64,000 bases of DNA from Cellulophaga baltica (GTDB lineage: Bacteria; Bacteroidota; Bacteroidia; Flavobacteriales; Flavobacteriaceae): positions 311,701 through 375,700 of the forward strand of contig NZ_FNBD01000001.1 of the NCBI RefSeq assembly GCF_900102165.1, given 5' to 3'. Numbering within the stretch: position 1 is the stretch's first letter; each line of letters starts with the position of its first letter. The notes below the pieces were generated by a model. It ran no database searches, was not told where the DNA came from, and was given only the letters and a program-made list of their open reading frames with translations. Shown piece by piece: positions 36,126-45,011 of the stretch. The translations under genes were made by a program, and so were the position numbers.

Positions 36126-37079
36126 ATGCTGGCATACAAAAAAACACCCCCCGAATTATGGTCTGGTAGAACCTCTGAACAAAAACTTTACCTGCACGAA
36201 AAAGTACACTGTGGTACTATTGATGAAATTGAAATAGCGGAAAATCAAAAAACAATTGTCTTATTAGGCTATGCGTGTGATGAAGGTGTAAAAAGAAATC
36301 AAGGTAGAATTGGCGCCGTAAATGGCCCAGACACTATCCGGCAATCCTTAGGAAAATTTCCAAACCATTTAGAGGATGATTTTCAATTTATAGATTGCGG
36401 TACAATTCTATGCCCAGAGGGTAAAATGGAGCAAGCCCAAGAAGATTTATCTCAAACCATAGCGCAATTACTATCCTTGAATACGTTCCCTATTGTATTG
36501 GGTGGCGGACATGATATTGCTTTCGGGCATTACCAAGGCATAAAAAAACACTTAGGAAATAAAAAAATTGGGATTATAAATTTTGATGCACATTTTGATT
36601 TAAGATTGAATACTCCTGGGAATACTTCTGGCACTCCGTTTTATCAGATTGCACAAGAATGCCAAAAAGAAGGTGCCGTTTTCAATTATATGTGTTTAGG
36701 CGTTCGCAGAGATGCAAATGATAAAACATTATTTGAAACAGCCGATTCTTTAAACGTAAAATATCTAGAAACGGCACATTTTAACATGCACTATCTAGAG
36801 CACGTGCAACTCATCTTAATGCAATTTATCGAAGATGTAGATCATGTCTATACTACCCTAGATTTAGACGGATTTTCATCTGCCTATGCTCCAGGAGTCA
36901 GTGCACCTTCGCCCATGGGTTTTGCCCCCAATATTGTATTGGAAAGCCTCAGAGTAATTATGGATAGTAAAAAACTAATTAGCCTAGATATTGCAGAAAT
37001 GAACCCTACCTATGATAGCGATGGACAAACGGCTAAATTAGCCGCTTCACTAGTGCACTATGTGATGCATCACAAATAA
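36126..37079 (+). CDS. hutG: Formimidoylglutamase (ureohydrolase family)
   Basis: The 317-residue protein has the arginase/ureohydrolase manganese sites: VLGGGHDIAFGHYQG, NFDAHFDLRLN and TLDLDGFSSAYAPGVSAPSPMG. In this operon it completes histidine degradation by hydrolysing N-formiminoglutamate to glutamate and formamide. The start at 36126 is 5 bp after the hutU stop. It is the last gene of the operon, ending 4 bp from the convergent homogentisate dioxygenase; no separate terminator is seen between them. Agmatinase is the alternative family reading, but the context decides. Confidence 0.95.
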   Translation: MLAYKKTPPELWSGRTSEQKLYLHEKVHCGTIDEIEIAENQKTIVLLGYACDEGVKRNQGRIGAVNGPDTIRQSLGKFPNHLEDDFQFIDCGTILCPEGKMEQAQEDLSQTIAQLLSLNTFPIVLGGGHDIAFGHYQGIKKHLGNKKIGIINFDAHFDLRLNTPGNTSGTPFYQIAQECQKEGAVFNYMCLGVRRDANDKTLFETADSLNVKYLETAHFNMHYLEHVQLILMQFIEDVDHVYTTLDLDGFSSAYAPGVSAPSPMGFAPNIVLESLRVIMDSKKLISLDIAEMNPTYDSDGQTAKLAASLVHYVMHHK

Positions 37080-37083
37080 CAAC

Positions 37084-38241
37084 CTATTCCATCCATGATT
37101 TATAGTACTTGCCATCATCAATATCTAAAGCCGCTTGTGTTAACTTCAGTGGTTTAAAGGTATCAATCATAACCGCTAATTCTTCGGTCTTAATTTTTCC
37201 GATGCTAGCCTCGTAGGTTCCCGGGTGCGGACCGTGAGGTATGCCTGCAGGATGCAATGAAATATAGCCTTGATCTATACTTTTACGACTCATAAAATCA
37301 CCATCTACATAATACAATACTTCATCAGAATCTATATTAGAATGGTTGTAGGGTGCTGGTATTGATTGTGGATGATAATCATACATTCTAGGCACAAAAG
37401 AACACACCACAAAAGCGCTGGTTTCAAAAGTTTGATGTACTGGTGGCGGCTGATGTACTCTCCCTGTTATGGGTTCAAAATTATGGATAGAAAATCCGTA
37501 AGGAAAATTGTAACCATCCCAACCTACCACATCAAAAGGATGCGTTGCATAGGTCAAATGGTGTAATTGCCCTTGCTTTTTCACTTTCATTAAAAATTCG
37601 CCTTTTTCGTCAAATGATTGTAGATTTTCCGGCAGTTTAAAATCACGCTCGCAAAAAGGAGAATGTTCTAAATGCTGACCGAAATAGTTACGGTATCTTT
37701 TGGGCGTATAAATAGGGTGGTAACTTTCTGTCACCAAAAGTCGATTCTCCTCAGTATCAAAATGTATTTGATAGATCATCCCACGAGGTATGACCAAATA
37801 ATCGCCATATTCAAACGGAATTTCACCAAGCATAGTCTTTAGTGTGCCCGTACCTTTATGAATAAACAATAATTCATCTGCATCTGTATTCTTGTAAAAA
37901 TACGTCGTCATCGATTTTTTAGGTGCTGCCAACCCCACATGTACATCGTTATTAAATAGCACCGTAACTCTACTCTCTAAATAATCATCTACAGGTTGCA
38001 CTTGAAAGCCTTTTAATAAGCGCGACTTAATATTGTGCTCTACTGCTGCTTTCGGAGAAATATCAATAGACGCTCCCACTTCTTTTATTTGAGTAGGTCT
38101 GTGTAAATGATACATTAAAGAAGACATTCCGTCAAAACCAATGGTGCCAAACAATTGCTCATAATGCAAAGTTCCATCAGGTTTTTTAAAAATAGTATGT
38201 CTCTTTTGAGGTATTTTCCCTTGTTTATGATACAGCGGCAT
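37084..38241 (-). CDS. hmgA: Homogentisate 1,2-dioxygenase
   Basis: The 385-residue protein is a homogentisate dioxygenase: FGTIGFDGMSSLMYHLHRPT, an N-terminal cupin part with DELLFIHKGTGTL, EYGDYLVIPRGMIYQI, and the C-terminal iron site NHSNIDSDEVLYYVDGDFMSR plus ISLHPAGIPHGPHPG. It opens the ring of homogentisate to maleylacetoacetate in tyrosine and phenylalanine breakdown. Other tyrosine genes (hpd, fah) are not in the window. It is convergent with hutG, putting two amino-acid degradation routes side by side. It is shorter than the human enzyme but usual for Bacteroidetes. Confidence 0.95.
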   Translation of the reverse strand: MPLYHKQGKIPQKRHTIFKKPDGTLHYEQLFGTIGFDGMSSLMYHLHRPTQIKEVGASIDISPKAAVEHNIKSRLLKGFQVQPVDDYLESRVTVLFNNDVHVGLAAPKKSMTTYFYKNTDADELLFIHKGTGTLKTMLGEIPFEYGDYLVIPRGMIYQIHFDTEENRLLVTESYHPIYTPKRYRNYFGQHLEHSPFCERDFKLPENLQSFDEKGEFLMKVKKQGQLHHLTYATHPFDVVGWDGYNFPYGFSIHNFEPITGRVHQPPPVHQTFETSAFVVCSFVPRMYDYHPQSIPAPYNHSNIDSDEVLYYVDGDFMSRKSIDQGYISLHPAGIPHGPHPGTYEASIGKIKTEELAVMIDTFKPLKLTQAALDIDDGKYYKSWME

Positions 38242-38424
38242 CTTAGAATATCTTTTATTTATCTCTATAAAATTACGACATTTTTAAAACAAAAGAAGGC
38301 TATTTTCCTTCATTTCATAACAGTAATCTACTTTATTGGCTTACGAAGCAATAATTAAATGAACTGCGTCAATGCATCCAGAGAAGAAAATAGAACTTGC
38401 TACATCAAATTAAAAACAATAATC

Positions 38425-38736
38425 ATGGAAAAGAGCAGAAATAAAGACGTCGTAGCAACAAAAAAATACAATTCTAACGTAACTGAAGATGATTTACAAG
38501 CGTTAGGAAAAAAAGGTCTAAGCATGGATACGGGAGATGATTCGCTATTACAAGACCGAAAAGACCGCATTGATTTTTCTGGTGAAGACCTAGATGTCCC
38601 AGGAAGACATGAAGTAAATTTAACCCCTAATCTAGGCTTAAAAGATGAGGAAAACAGTCTTTTTGGGCAAGGAGGAGATGATAAAGAGAACCTTGAAGAG
38701 TCTAAGGGTGATACTTTTGATAGATCTGGCAAATAA
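38425..38736 (+). CDS. Small acidic hypothetical protein
   Basis: From the ATG at 38425 this gives 103 residues (an in-frame ATG at 38359 would add 22). It is very hydrophilic and acidic, with no membrane segment or signal peptide: LQALGKKGLSMDTGDDSLLQ, then RIDFSGEDLDVPGRHEVNL and GLKDEENSLFGQGGDDKENL. The Asp/Glu/Gly-rich composition suggests a disordered protein. Similar small proteins occur in flavobacteria without known role. It stands alone between divergent hmgA and a convergent gene. Confidence 0.75.
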   Translation: MEKSRNKDVVATKKYNSNVTEDDLQALGKKGLSMDTGDDSLLQDRKDRIDFSGEDLDVPGRHEVNLTPNLGLKDEENSLFGQGGDDKENLEESKGDTFDRSGK

Positions 38737-38770
38737 GGTTAAAAGTCTAATACATACGTGAGGATAGGTG

Positions 38771-39358
38771 TTAGTTGGTTTTGCACATTCCGAGTTTAAC
38801 AACACCTATTCCTTTCTCGTTTAAAAAACGTAAATCAACAAAAAAATAATTTCCCATCATAAGATTAAAATCGGGGGACTTATCATTCGACTGTTTTGGA
38901 GATTTCACTTGAGCTCCGTTATCCTTAAAAACATAAATTGTTAGGTGTTTTTGCTGATATATTCTCATCCTAAAGGTAATTTCATTAATAGGAAGGCCCG
39001 TTATTATATACTTATAATCACTGTCGCGATAGTTGAAAGTTGTCGTTAATTGAGATGAAAACTTAGACACGTCTTTATTCTTATAATATTTTCCTTTGAA
39101 ATCAAAAGGTTCTATACTTAAATAGAGTTCATCGTTGTAAGAACTTAACTCCTTATCATACAAATCTACCTCAACATTTTCTCGAAACATAAACCCCTCC
39201 ACATTGACCTGATCAAAATCAATAGTAAATGATTCTTGATTCTTCAAAAAATGGGTGAGTTTACGTGCTGCATTTCTCTTTTCAGTCTTCGAAAAAAGTT
39301 TATAGATTACAAATACAACTACAATTATTAGTGATATTATTAGTTTCTCCATGGCCAC
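38771..39358 (-). CDS. Hypothetical single-pass membrane protein
   Basis: I recognise no family for this 195-residue protein. It has one N-terminal membrane helix (about 5-23, LIISLIIVVVFVIYKLFS) followed by a soluble region rich in charged and aromatic residues (FTIDFDQVNVEGFMF, FDFKGKYYKNKD, DYKYIITGLPINE), and ends in NYFFVDLRFLNEKGIGVVKL. The pattern suggests a beta-rich domain beside the membrane. Downstream lies the acidic small protein gene on the opposite strand. Confidence is for a real gene, not a function. Confidence 0.65.
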   Translation of the reverse strand: MAMEKLIISLIIVVVFVIYKLFSKTEKRNAARKLTHFLKNQESFTIDFDQVNVEGFMFRENVEVDLYDKELSSYNDELYLSIEPFDFKGKYYKNKDVSKFSSQLTTTFNYRDSDYKYIITGLPINEITFRMRIYQQKHLTIYVFKDNGAQVKSPKQSNDKSPDFNLMMGNYFFVDLRFLNEKGIGVVKLGMCKTN

Positions 39359-39401
39359 TCAGTGTTGTCTCGATAATTTAAAGTTATTTTAAAAAAATAA
39401 T

Positions 39402-39548
39402 CTTGCAGACTATTTCCACAATATCTCAAGACTAAAATATGGAGAATTCAACTCGCTGCATTGTAAAGCCCCTGACTTAGTGGAACAAGAAAGATTAAAA
39501 AAGCTACATTCTACTCAAAATATGAAAATAGTATGGGCACGAGTTTAA
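39402..39548 (+). pseudogene. Possible gene remnant (C-terminal fragment)
   Basis: A frame open from about 39388 to the TAA at 39546-39548 reads ADYFHNISRLKYGEFNSLH, then CKAPDLVEQERLKKLHSTQN and MKIVWARV. It has protein-like composition but no start codon before its near-end Met, and no gene upstream continues it. It could be the tail of a lost gene or chance. No family is recognised. Confidence 0.3.
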
Positions 39549-39573
39549 TATCCGCAGGAAATGTAGGATATCA

Positions 39574-40041
39574 TCACTTAGAAGTTAAATTAGTGATAAC
39601 ATCATAAAGTGCATTCCAAACAAAAATTATTCCCGGAGCCGTAAAAACTATTCCAAACAAACCAAATAAAAGTGTTAAGCCCCACATATCTAAGAAAAAG
39701 CTGGCAATGCGAGCTTCGTTACTTCTTCCTGTAATATAGCGTACTTCAACTTCGTCTCCTATTCTATCTGTAGTAAAAGAACTTGAACTGGAAGAGCGAA
39801 TATAAACATTTGCCCCTCTGTTATCAACGAACAACACTTGAGTGTACCTAGTATCAGAAGAACTATCACTAGTATTTGTATTATAGGCTACCTCAAAGCC
39901 GCTTATATATCCTGTTGTAAGTTCTGAATTTTGAATAAAATTTACCGTTTCAATAGTACGACTTATAGCAAAATAAAGAAATGTACCACCGGCAAGTAAA
40001 ATTAAGCAGAATACACTGGTAGCTACTACGTCTCCTTTCAT
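39574..40041 (-). CDS. DUF3592-type membrane protein
   Basis: The 155-residue protein has an N-terminal helix (VFCLILLAGGTFLYFAI) and a C-terminal helix (about 112-137, LTLLFGLFGIVFTAPGIIFV). The part between is beta-rich and extracytoplasmic: TTGYISGFEVAYNTNTSDSS, RYTQVLFVDNRGANVYI and IGDEVEVRYITGRSNEARIA. This matches the DUF3592 layout, where VxVxY and GxxV motifs define a small beta domain. The function is unknown. The gene stands alone. Confidence 0.75.
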   Translation of the reverse strand: MKGDVVATSVFCLILLAGGTFLYFAISRTIETVNFIQNSELTTGYISGFEVAYNTNTSDSSSDTRYTQVLFVDNRGANVYIRSSSSSSFTTDRIGDEVEVRYITGRSNEARIASFFLDMWGLTLLFGLFGIVFTAPGIIFVWNALYDVITNLTSK

Positions 40042-40439
40042 TTAAAGTTGAATTTATTATTCCCGATTAAGAAAAGCTTTTTTTGTGAATGACTACTTTG
40101 AACAAGTGCGCACAGCAAAATTATTTGCTCCATACAAAATTATAAAGCCCGCTAAAAATAAAATAATTCCACATACTTCCTATACTTTATTGGTCTTTCA
40201 CGTCTGAAAGCTAGTGAATTTTCTACGAAACTTAGGTTGTCGTCAAATTAAGGAAAGGAAATTATAATAAATTTTAAGGAGTAGAAACAAAAAAAGCCTC
40301 CCAAATAGGAAAGCCTTTCATCGGTTTCATATTCTTTACACAAAGAATAATTTACCACAACTTGTACTTTTTACAAAGCACAACACAACTCTGCAAATAT
40401 AGAAAAGGTTTTCTAGATATTACAACTTGTTAGACTTTT
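40042..40439. other. 398-bp intergenic region without a supported gene
   Basis: No convincing coding frame is present. A short minus-strand frame near 40120-40180 reads CGIILFLAGFIILYGANNFAV, which looks like a membrane-helix remnant but has no clear start. Near 40293-40317 is an imperfect AAAAAAGCCTCCC...AAAGCCTTT stretch that may act as a weak terminator for ndh. Nothing else is seen. Confidence 0.5.
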
Positions 40440-41717
40440 TTAGTCTTTTGTAGTATACGGGCGTACGATTAAACGCGCTGCTTTATCGTAGTTTATATAA
40501 TTGTATGCCCAGTTAAAAAATACAATCACTCGGTTTCTAAAACCTACCAGTGCCATTAAGTGCACAAACATCCAAATAAACCACGCTAGGAAGCCGCCAA
40601 ATTTTAGTTTTTCTAAATCTACTACCGCCTTATTTCTCCCCACGGTAGCCATCGTACCCTTATCATTATATTTAAAAGCCTTCAATGGCTTATTCGCTAA
40701 AAGATTTCGTAAATTCTTAGCTAAATTTTCTCCCTGCTGAATAGCGGGTTGTGCTACTTGCGGGTGCCCTTTAGGAAAATCTTCTGTCTCCATATAAGCA
40801 ATATCTCCTATGGCAAAAATGGCATCATAACCTTCTATTTGATTGTAGTTATTTACTTTATACCTGTTTAGTCGCTCCATTAAACTGTTGGCGTCAAAAC
40901 CAGCAATAGCCGCTCCGGTTACACCTGCCGACCATATAAAGTTTTTAGACTGCATGCTGGTTCCATCCTTGAGCGATACCGTTTCACCATCATAATTAGT
41001 TACTATCGTATTCAAATGAATGTGTACGCCTAACTTATTAAGAAACTCCGTTGCTTTTTTAGATGCTGTCTCACTCATTGGAGGAAGCACTCTTGGCCCG
41101 CCTTCAAACAAATGAATTTGCATTTCTTTAATATCTAAATGCTTATAATCTTTAGGAAATACATTTTGTTTTAACTCTGCTAAAGCACCTGCCAACTCCA
41201 CCCCCGTTGGTCCCGCTCCAACGATACAAAAATTGAGCAGTGCTTTACGTTCTGCCTCGTCCAGAGTGTCATCTGCTTTCTCAAAATTCTGTAAAATTAA
41301 GCTTCGGATATTCAAGGCCTGAGGCACCGTTTTCATCGGCATCGCATTACTTGCGATAGTCTCATTATTAAAATAATTTGTTTTTGTTCCTGTTGCGATT
41401 ATGAGATAATCAAAAGAAATTACACCAATACTCGTAACTACTTCTTTTCTTACAGGATCTATTTTTTCTACTTCCGCCAAGCGGAAATAAAAATTATCGA
41501 GCTCTTTTAAAATTTTTCGTATAGGATAAGCGATAGAATCTGGCTCAAGGCCGCTTGTTGATACCTGATATAATAAAGGCTGAAATGTATGATAATTATG
41601 ACGGTCTATCATGACAATTTGTGCCTCTAAATCTTTTAGCTTTTTAACTAAAGATATTCCTGCAAAACCACCACCAATAACCACAATTCTTTTTTGATCT
41701 GTATTTGGAAGATTCAT
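40440..41717 (-). CDS. ndh: Type II NADH:quinone oxidoreductase
   Basis: From the ATG at 41717 (MNLPNTDQKRIVVIGGGFAG) the product has 425 residues; the ATG at 41735 adds six. Two dinucleotide-binding motifs are visible: VVIGGGFAGISLVKKL for FAD and FCIVGAGPTGVELAGALAEL for NADH. The GYDAIFAIGDIAYME motif and HPQVAQPAIQQGENLAKNL quinone-site region follow, with a C-terminal hydrophobic helix (FLAWFIWMFVHLMALVGF) for membrane attachment. NDH-2 feeds electrons to quinone without proton pumping. It lies near the cbb3 oxidase locus but is on its own. Confidence 0.94.
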   Translation of the reverse strand: MNLPNTDQKRIVVIGGGFAGISLVKKLKDLEAQIVMIDRHNYHTFQPLLYQVSTSGLEPDSIAYPIRKILKELDNFYFRLAEVEKIDPVRKEVVTSIGVISFDYLIIATGTKTNYFNNETIASNAMPMKTVPQALNIRSLILQNFEKADDTLDEAERKALLNFCIVGAGPTGVELAGALAELKQNVFPKDYKHLDIKEMQIHLFEGGPRVLPPMSETASKKATEFLNKLGVHIHLNTIVTNYDGETVSLKDGTSMQSKNFIWSAGVTGAAIAGFDANSLMERLNRYKVNNYNQIEGYDAIFAIGDIAYMETEDFPKGHPQVAQPAIQQGENLAKNLRNLLANKPLKAFKYNDKGTMATVGRNKAVVDLEKLKFGGFLAWFIWMFVHLMALVGFRNRVIVFFNWAYNYINYDKAARLIVRPYTTKD

Positions 41718-41988
41718 GATCCTAATTTTTATCAAAATTAAGGATTCTGACGGGTTTCAACCTTTAATAAAAGTCTTGTAACAAATTTTTATGATGGCGC
41801 TATAAAAAGCTATTAATTAGGCCTAGAACATTTCTTTCAGGGTTTGGTATGTTCACTAGTTAAAAAGTCATTAAAAAAGTTAAACAACAGGAGCCATATT
41901 TTTTAACGAAATTAAAAGTCACTAAGCGTGTATTCATAGCCCAAACTTTTGTTATACAGTACTTTTGCTATCAAACCTACCCAAGCTT

Positions 41989-43173
41989 ATGTGTTTCCGA
42001 AAATATAGTTTCATAATTTTAATCTTTATGTTTAATAGCTGCAACAAAGAAACGGAAGAAATCATAGCACAAGCTACAGTCCCTACTATTGTTTTAGTTC
42101 CGACAGAAGCTACTCCTGAATCTACCAATGATGCAGCAACACATCAAGCTATTCTTTGGGTGAGTACCATGCAAGAAGACAATGGTCTTTTTGAAAGTAG
42201 TGAATATTCAAATTCCGTATCGCTTTATGACAATGCTTTAGCCATTTTATTATTTACCGCACAGAACGATTTTGAAAAGGCAGAAAGAACACTCGATTAT
42301 TTTGATGCCAGAGTAACTACAGAATTAGAACATGAAAAAGGGGGCTTTTATCAATTTAGAAATAAGCAAGGTGAAAATGCCCGTAGAACTTGGTTGGGTG
42401 ATAATGCTTGGCTCTTAATTGCCATCAATAACTACCACCATTATGCCAACAATCAGAAATACAAGGTAATGGCAGCGGCGCTTACCAAATGGATTATTTC
42501 TTTACAAGACAGTGATGGAGGCCTTTGGGGCGGATATGATACCGATGGCTCCAGAATTCATAAAATCACCGAAGGAGTCATCACAGCTTTCAATGCGGTT
42601 AAAGGGTATGATACATTTCACAAGAACATTTTAGAATACCTGAATACCAACCGTTGGGATACTACTGATAATGTGCTTGTCGCTTGGCCGGAAAATCCAA
42701 CCTATAATTATGCCTTAGATTTACACACCTTGGGTTATGGTATTTTGGAAGATTATAATACTAATGTCTTGGAAAATGCAGCGCGATACAGGACAACACA
42801 AACGGCAACTATTTCTTTAAACACTATTACGGGATATTGTTTTGATGAAGATAAAGATGTCATCTGGTTAGAAGGTACTGCTCAAATGGCGGTAGCTTTT
42901 TCTACAGCGAAAAAAACTACTGAATCACAAATGCTGCTTGCCGAGATTGAAAAATCATTTATCAGTAGTAATTTAAACGGCAATGCAAAAGGCATCCCGT
43001 ACACTACCAATCACGGAACGAGTTATGGCGCTGGAGTTTTATGGGACAATGCCGATTTAACCCCTGCACTATCGGCTACTATTTGGTACGTATTTGCTAA
43101 ACTAGACTTTAGTCCGTTCACCATCCAGAAAAGTAAAAACGTCCCTCAGGAGGAACGTTTTTGGCTAAAATAA
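41989..43173 (+). CDS. Lipoprotein with alpha/alpha-toroid (six-hairpin glycosidase-like) domain
   Basis: The preferred start is the ATG at 41989 (MCFRKYSFIILIFMFNSC), which gives a lipobox ending at Cys18; the ATG at 41965 adds eight residues. The mature protein (about 375 residues) has repeats typical of toroids: SLYDNALAILLFTAQ, GGFYQFRNKQGENARRTWLG, WLLIAINNYHHYAN, WIISLQDSDGGLWGGYDTDG and VIWLEGTAQMAVAFSTAKK. Acidic residues in these blocks could serve as catalytic or binding groups. It may be a surface or periplasmic glycan-active or binding protein; the substrate is unknown and no glycan genes flank it. Its last codons overlap a terminator hairpin. Confidence 0.7.
   Translation: MCFRKYSFIILIFMFNSCNKETEEIIAQATVPTIVLVPTEATPESTNDAATHQAILWVSTMQEDNGLFESSEYSNSVSLYDNALAILLFTAQNDFEKAERTLDYFDARVTTELEHEKGGFYQFRNKQGENARRTWLGDNAWLLIAINNYHHYANNQKYKVMAAALTKWIISLQDSDGGLWGGYDTDGSRIHKITEGVITAFNAVKGYDTFHKNILEYLNTNRWDTTDNVLVAWPENPTYNYALDLHTLGYGILEDYNTNVLENAARYRTTQTATISLNTITGYCFDEDKDVIWLEGTAQMAVAFSTAKKTTESQMLLAEIEKSFISSNLNGNAKGIPYTTNHGTSYGAGVLWDNADLTPALSATIWYVFAKLDFSPFTIQKSKNVPQEERFWLK
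43135..43162 (+). terminator. Intrinsic terminator inside the 3' end of the toroid lipoprotein gene
   Basis: AAAAACGTCCCTC (43135-43147) and GAGGAACGTTTTT (43150-43162) pair with one mismatch. The T run is followed within 12 bp by the TAA at 43171, so the hairpin encodes part of the C-terminal KNVPQEERFWLK. Confidence 0.8.
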
Positions 43174-43186
43174 TTTAAGTATTATT

Positions 43187-44089
43187 TTAAGTCAATGAAA
43201 GATTTTTTTTAGCGTGTTCTTGTTTATGCTTAGACGGATTATTCATCCCCAATTCTGGAATTACTAAAAGCGGAATTTGAGAATGAAAAGCTAATTGCTT
43301 CACGACAGATTCTCTTGTAAGTTTTTCCATGTAACTATGTTGGTAATTTAACATTGCTAAAAGGTGAATATCTAATTCATCAGAAAATACTTCTAAAGTT
43401 TTAGATACAGAATTAACTTCTGATACGGTATGTACAAAGTGCTCTACTTCTTTGAAGTATTTACGAAGCATGTTTAAATTAAACTGTTGTAGTTCTGTGA
43501 GTGCCTTTATCTCATGTTGCACATGTACAATTCGGATAACAGAATTAAATGTCTTGGCTAAACTTACAATTGGCTCCAATTCTGATTGTGAATAGAACCT
43601 ATTAAAATCCGTGGCAAAAGCAATCTCTGTAGGCGTTTCAAATTCGAAATATTCTGGTATCGCTAAGACAGGACAATTTTTTACGGCTTTGATTACCTTC
43701 ACCGCATTACTCCCCATAAATACTTCTGATACACCAGAAGCACCTTTGGTTCCTAATATAACCACATCAATATCAAACTCATCTACCATTTCTTTTACTT
43801 GGTCTGTCAACAAACTAAAAGAAGAGACCATTTTATAGGTATGCAATGGGTTTGAATACTTATTCAGAATTTTAGATAAAACCACTTTTAATCCCTCTTT
43901 AGAATAATCTTCGACTACTAAAGCTTCATCTAATAGTGTACTCGCCATAAACCTACTATTTGAAATCGCAGGAGTATAGGTATTCAACAAATAAAAAGTA
44001 CAGGGCTCATCTTTATACAATTCAATAGCATACGTAATTGCATTCCACGCGTTGCTGGAAAAATCTGTAGGGAGAAGAATATTTTTCAT
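43187..44089 (-). CDS. Tandem universal stress protein (Usp)
   Basis: The 300-residue protein contains two Usp folds. The first starts MKNILLPTDFSSNAWNAITYAIELYK and ends DIDVVILGTKGASGVSEVFMGSNAVKVIKAVKNCPVLAIP, with the G-2X-G-9X-G(S/T) ATP-binding pattern. The second is degenerate (EIAFATDFNRF...LLAMLNYQHSYMEKL...VVKQLAFHSQIPLLVIP). Usp proteins accumulate under stress or oxygen limitation. Its promoter has an Fnr-like box (44142-44153), matching the ccoI, ccoS and hemN promoters, so it belongs to the same regulon. Confidence 0.92.
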   Translation of the reverse strand: MKNILLPTDFSSNAWNAITYAIELYKDEPCTFYLLNTYTPAISNSRFMASTLLDEALVVEDYSKEGLKVVLSKILNKYSNPLHTYKMVSSFSLLTDQVKEMVDEFDIDVVILGTKGASGVSEVFMGSNAVKVIKAVKNCPVLAIPEYFEFETPTEIAFATDFNRFYSQSELEPIVSLAKTFNSVIRIVHVQHEIKALTELQQFNLNMLRKYFKEVEHFVHTVSEVNSVSKTLEVFSDELDIHLLAMLNYQHSYMEKLTRESVVKQLAFHSQIPLLVIPELGMNNPSKHKQEHAKKNLSLT

Positions 44090-44110
44090 TTGGTTGTTTT
44101 TATCTTGATG

Positions 44111-44153
44111 TAAAACTAAAATAAGGAGAGCGTTTAAAATATGATAATTATCA
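44111..44153 (-). promoter_or_regulatory. Fnr-like box and -7 element of usp
   Basis: TGATAATTATCA (44142-44153) is a perfect palindrome of the Fnr type (TTGATnnnnATCAA core). A -7-like TAGTTTTA (minus strand, 44111-44118) has its centre 33 bp from the box centre, placing the box near -41. Confidence 0.75.
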
Positions 44154-44198
44154 GCTTAGGATTAAAACACTTCCAAAAGAAAATAATGGCATCGCGCA

Positions 44199-44921
44199 CT
44201 ATTTTTCCATTAAAGCTCTCAGAGCTGCCTCATTGATAATGGCTATTTTTTTGCCTGATGTTTTAATCAATTTATCTTTTTTAAATTCTGATATGACCCG
44301 AATACAAGACTCCGTAGCCGTCCCCACAATATTGGCAATTTCTTCTCTAGAAAGGGCAATACTCATAAAGCCTTCATGATCTACTCCGAAACTATTTTGC
44401 ATGTATAAGAAAGCCTCCGCTATACGTTGTTTTACAGATTTCTGAGACATATTAATAATCACATCATCTGCCTCTTTTAAATCATGAGCCATATGACGTA
44501 AGACCTCAACGGCAAAATTAGGATTTGTGTTTAAGGTATTCATGATCCCTTCTTTTGGTATAAAACATACCTGAGTATCATTCACGGCTATAGCACTTAA
44601 ATTTGCTGATTCTTCTGAGATTACAGAACGCTGACCTAGAAGGTTTCCCTTGGTGGCCAATTTTACAATTTGGTCTTTTCCATTAGAACTAAGCTTAGAT
44701 AATTTTGCCACACCATTACGGATACAAAAGACACCATTGAGTTTTTCGCCCTCTTTAAAAATAGTTTCTCCTTTTTTTACCCTCTTAATGCTTTTAGAAT
44801 CAGAAACCTTTTTTAATTCTTCTTTACTCATAGCCCTTAGCGCATTAAATTGTCTAATTGCACATTGCTCACACCTTACTTCTGCTTCGTCTACCATAGT
44901 ACCGTAATTACCTAACGCCAC
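44199..44921 (-). CDS. Crp/Fnr-family regulator (Fnr-like)
   Basis: The 240-residue protein has an N-terminal CEQCAIRQFNALRAM motif like the Fe-S region of FNR, but only two Cys (17 and 20) are there; the third Cys expected six residues on is missing, while another Cys is in GVFCIRNG and in TQVCFIP. The cyclic-nucleotide-like domain is about 40-150 and the winged helix about 165-235, with recognition helix TATESCIRVI keeping the Glu and Arg that read TGA half-sites. It is divergent from ccoI, with a box between them. It is the obvious activator of the four boxed promoters here. Whether it senses O2 by an Fe-S cluster is uncertain. Confidence 0.88.
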   Translation of the reverse strand: MALGNYGTMVDEAEVRCEQCAIRQFNALRAMSKEELKKVSDSKSIKRVKKGETIFKEGEKLNGVFCIRNGVAKLSKLSSNGKDQIVKLATKGNLLGQRSVISEESANLSAIAVNDTQVCFIPKEGIMNTLNTNPNFAVEVLRHMAHDLKEADDVIINMSQKSVKQRIAEAFLYMQNSFGVDHEGFMSIALSREEIANIVGTATESCIRVISEFKKDKLIKTSGKKIAIINEAALRALMEK

Positions 44922-44951
44922 AAAATTAATACTTCGTTAGATCTATAAACA

Positions 44952-44994
44952 TGATAAAAGTCATATTTTAAGTAGTCGTCACTTTCCATCTTTG
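44952..44994 (+). promoter_or_regulatory. Fnr-like box and -7 element of ccoI
   Basis: TGATAAAAGTCA (44952-44963) lies in the fnr-ccoI divergent region, 31 bp before the fnr start and 49 bp before the ccoI start. The -7-like CATCTTTG (44987-44994) has its centre 33 bp from the box centre. Confidence 0.7.
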
Positions 44995-45011
44995 CACTAG
45001 GTATAAAGCAA

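Noticed and set aside
40120-40180. Minus-strand membrane-like peptide in the gap after the DUF3592 gene
   Set aside because: No start codon in frame and no continuation; noted only in the gap description.
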